NCBI GenBank assembly: GCA_905182325.1
Contig: CAJJBD010000043.1
Location: 1-36,124, forward strand
DNA from: an uncultured Planktomarina sp.
Lineage (GTDB): Bacteria > Pseudomonadota > Alphaproteobacteria > Rhodobacterales > Rhodobacteraceae
Direction of reading: 5' to 3'
DNA length: 36,124 bases
The number at the start of each line of letters is the position of its first letter. The stretch's first letter is position 1. Shown here in pieces: positions 35,823-36,124 of the stretch. A program made the position numbers and the translations under genes. The notes below the pieces were generated by a model. The model saw nothing but the letters and a program-made list of their open reading frames with translations, did not search any database and was not told the origin of the DNA.

Positions 35823-36124
35823 CTAATTTGTCATTTTTGATGCGCCGTCAGCAATAGATTTAACTATATTATGATACCCAGTACAACGACAGATATTACC
35901 TTCCAGCTCATGCCTTATAGCCTCCTCAGTCAGTTTTTTATCTTGAGCTTTGTACCTCTTGACCATATCAGTTGCTGTCATAATCATACCAGGGGTACAG
36001 AACCCACACTGAAGTCCATGGTTTTGTTTAAACGCAATTTGCATTGGATGCAGATCTTTAGTTGACTGTGCAAGTCCCTCAATTGTGGTGATATCAGCAC
36101 CATCAGCGCTCGCAGCGAGCATTG
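35823..36124 (-). CDS. molybdenum hydroxylase 2Fe-2S small subunit (CoxS/XdhA-like), partial
   Basis: The C-terminal two-thirds of the iron-sulfur subunit; the start lies beyond the right edge of the window. The second cluster domain shows GLQCGFCTPGMIM and NICRCTGYHNIV, the two Cys-x-x-Cys/Cys-x-Cys motifs of this family. The plant-type ferredoxin N-terminal domain is mostly outside; the visible LAASADGADITTIEGL is its usual ending. An internal ATG at 36122 is not the true start. A full protein would be about 155-165 residues. The order small-medium without the large subunit between them is notable. Confidence 0.93.
   Translation of the reverse strand, partial: MLAASADGADITTIEGLAQSTKDLHPMQIAFKQNHGLQCGFCTPGMIMTATDMVKRYKAQDKKLTEEAIRHELEGNICRCTGYHNIVKSIADGASKMTN

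Overview
The window looks like core chromosome of an AT-rich alphaproteobacterium, most probably a Rhodobacterales (roseobacter-type) lineage. The grounds are the sucCDAB-lpd order with a two-lipoyl SucB, the alphaproteobacterial TIGR02300 protein, the ppx-rlmE pair, and the operon joining a PF13769 'virulence factor' protein to a MetF-like reductase and a methyltetrahydrofolate:corrinoid-type methyltransferase. The base composition is clearly AT-rich by eye (not counted), which suggests a streamlined marine relative. The taxonomic call is inference from family knowledge, not a search.

Layout. 1-400: tRNA-Asp and tRNA-Val on the minus strand. 0.6-4.4 kb: lon and tgt, minus. 4.5-6.3 kb: an orphan Fe-S maturation pair (SufT-like, SufA-like) and tpiA. 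6.3-8.2 kb: a DASS-type transporter, convergent with and overlapping tpiA. 8.4-11.4 kb: a cytochrome P450, a ferredoxin-NADP reductase and infC, the last starting on ATA. 11.5-21.6 kb: glutaryl-CoA dehydrogenase, then sucC-sucD-sucA-sucB-lpd and a convergent GntR-family regulator. 21.7-22.9 kb: a YgjP/DUF45 peptidase, the TIGR02300 protein and tRNA-Ala. 22.9-25.8 kb: a degenerate stretch with a wrecked aldo/keto reductase and a metallo-beta-lactamase-fold lipoprotein gene carrying a nonsense codon. 25.9-29.3 kb: ppx, rlmE and glpK, minus. 29.5-31.8 kb: the one-carbon operon. 31.9-33.7 kb: an HpaI-type aldolase and glucokinase. 33.8 kb to the end: XdhC, then the FAD and 2Fe-2S subunits of a molybdenum hydroxylase, cut by the window edge.

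How the genes work together. The suc block encodes the complete 2-oxoglutarate dehydrogenase complex plus succinyl-CoA synthetase, the centre of the TCA cycle. The best regulatory signal is a 12-base identity, TTTGTGATCACA, found both upstream of sucC and immediately upstream of the gntR start. It points to a local GntR that controls itself and the suc operon. The molybdenum hydroxylase genes, the aldolase, the P450 and the one-carbon genes suggest a heterotroph that oxidises small organic compounds.

No insertion sequence, prophage, CRISPR array or defence system was seen. The less ordinary items are the GntR/suc operator pair, the one-carbon operon with its uncharacterised small protein, the two decaying genes beside tRNA-Ala, and the ATA start of infC.
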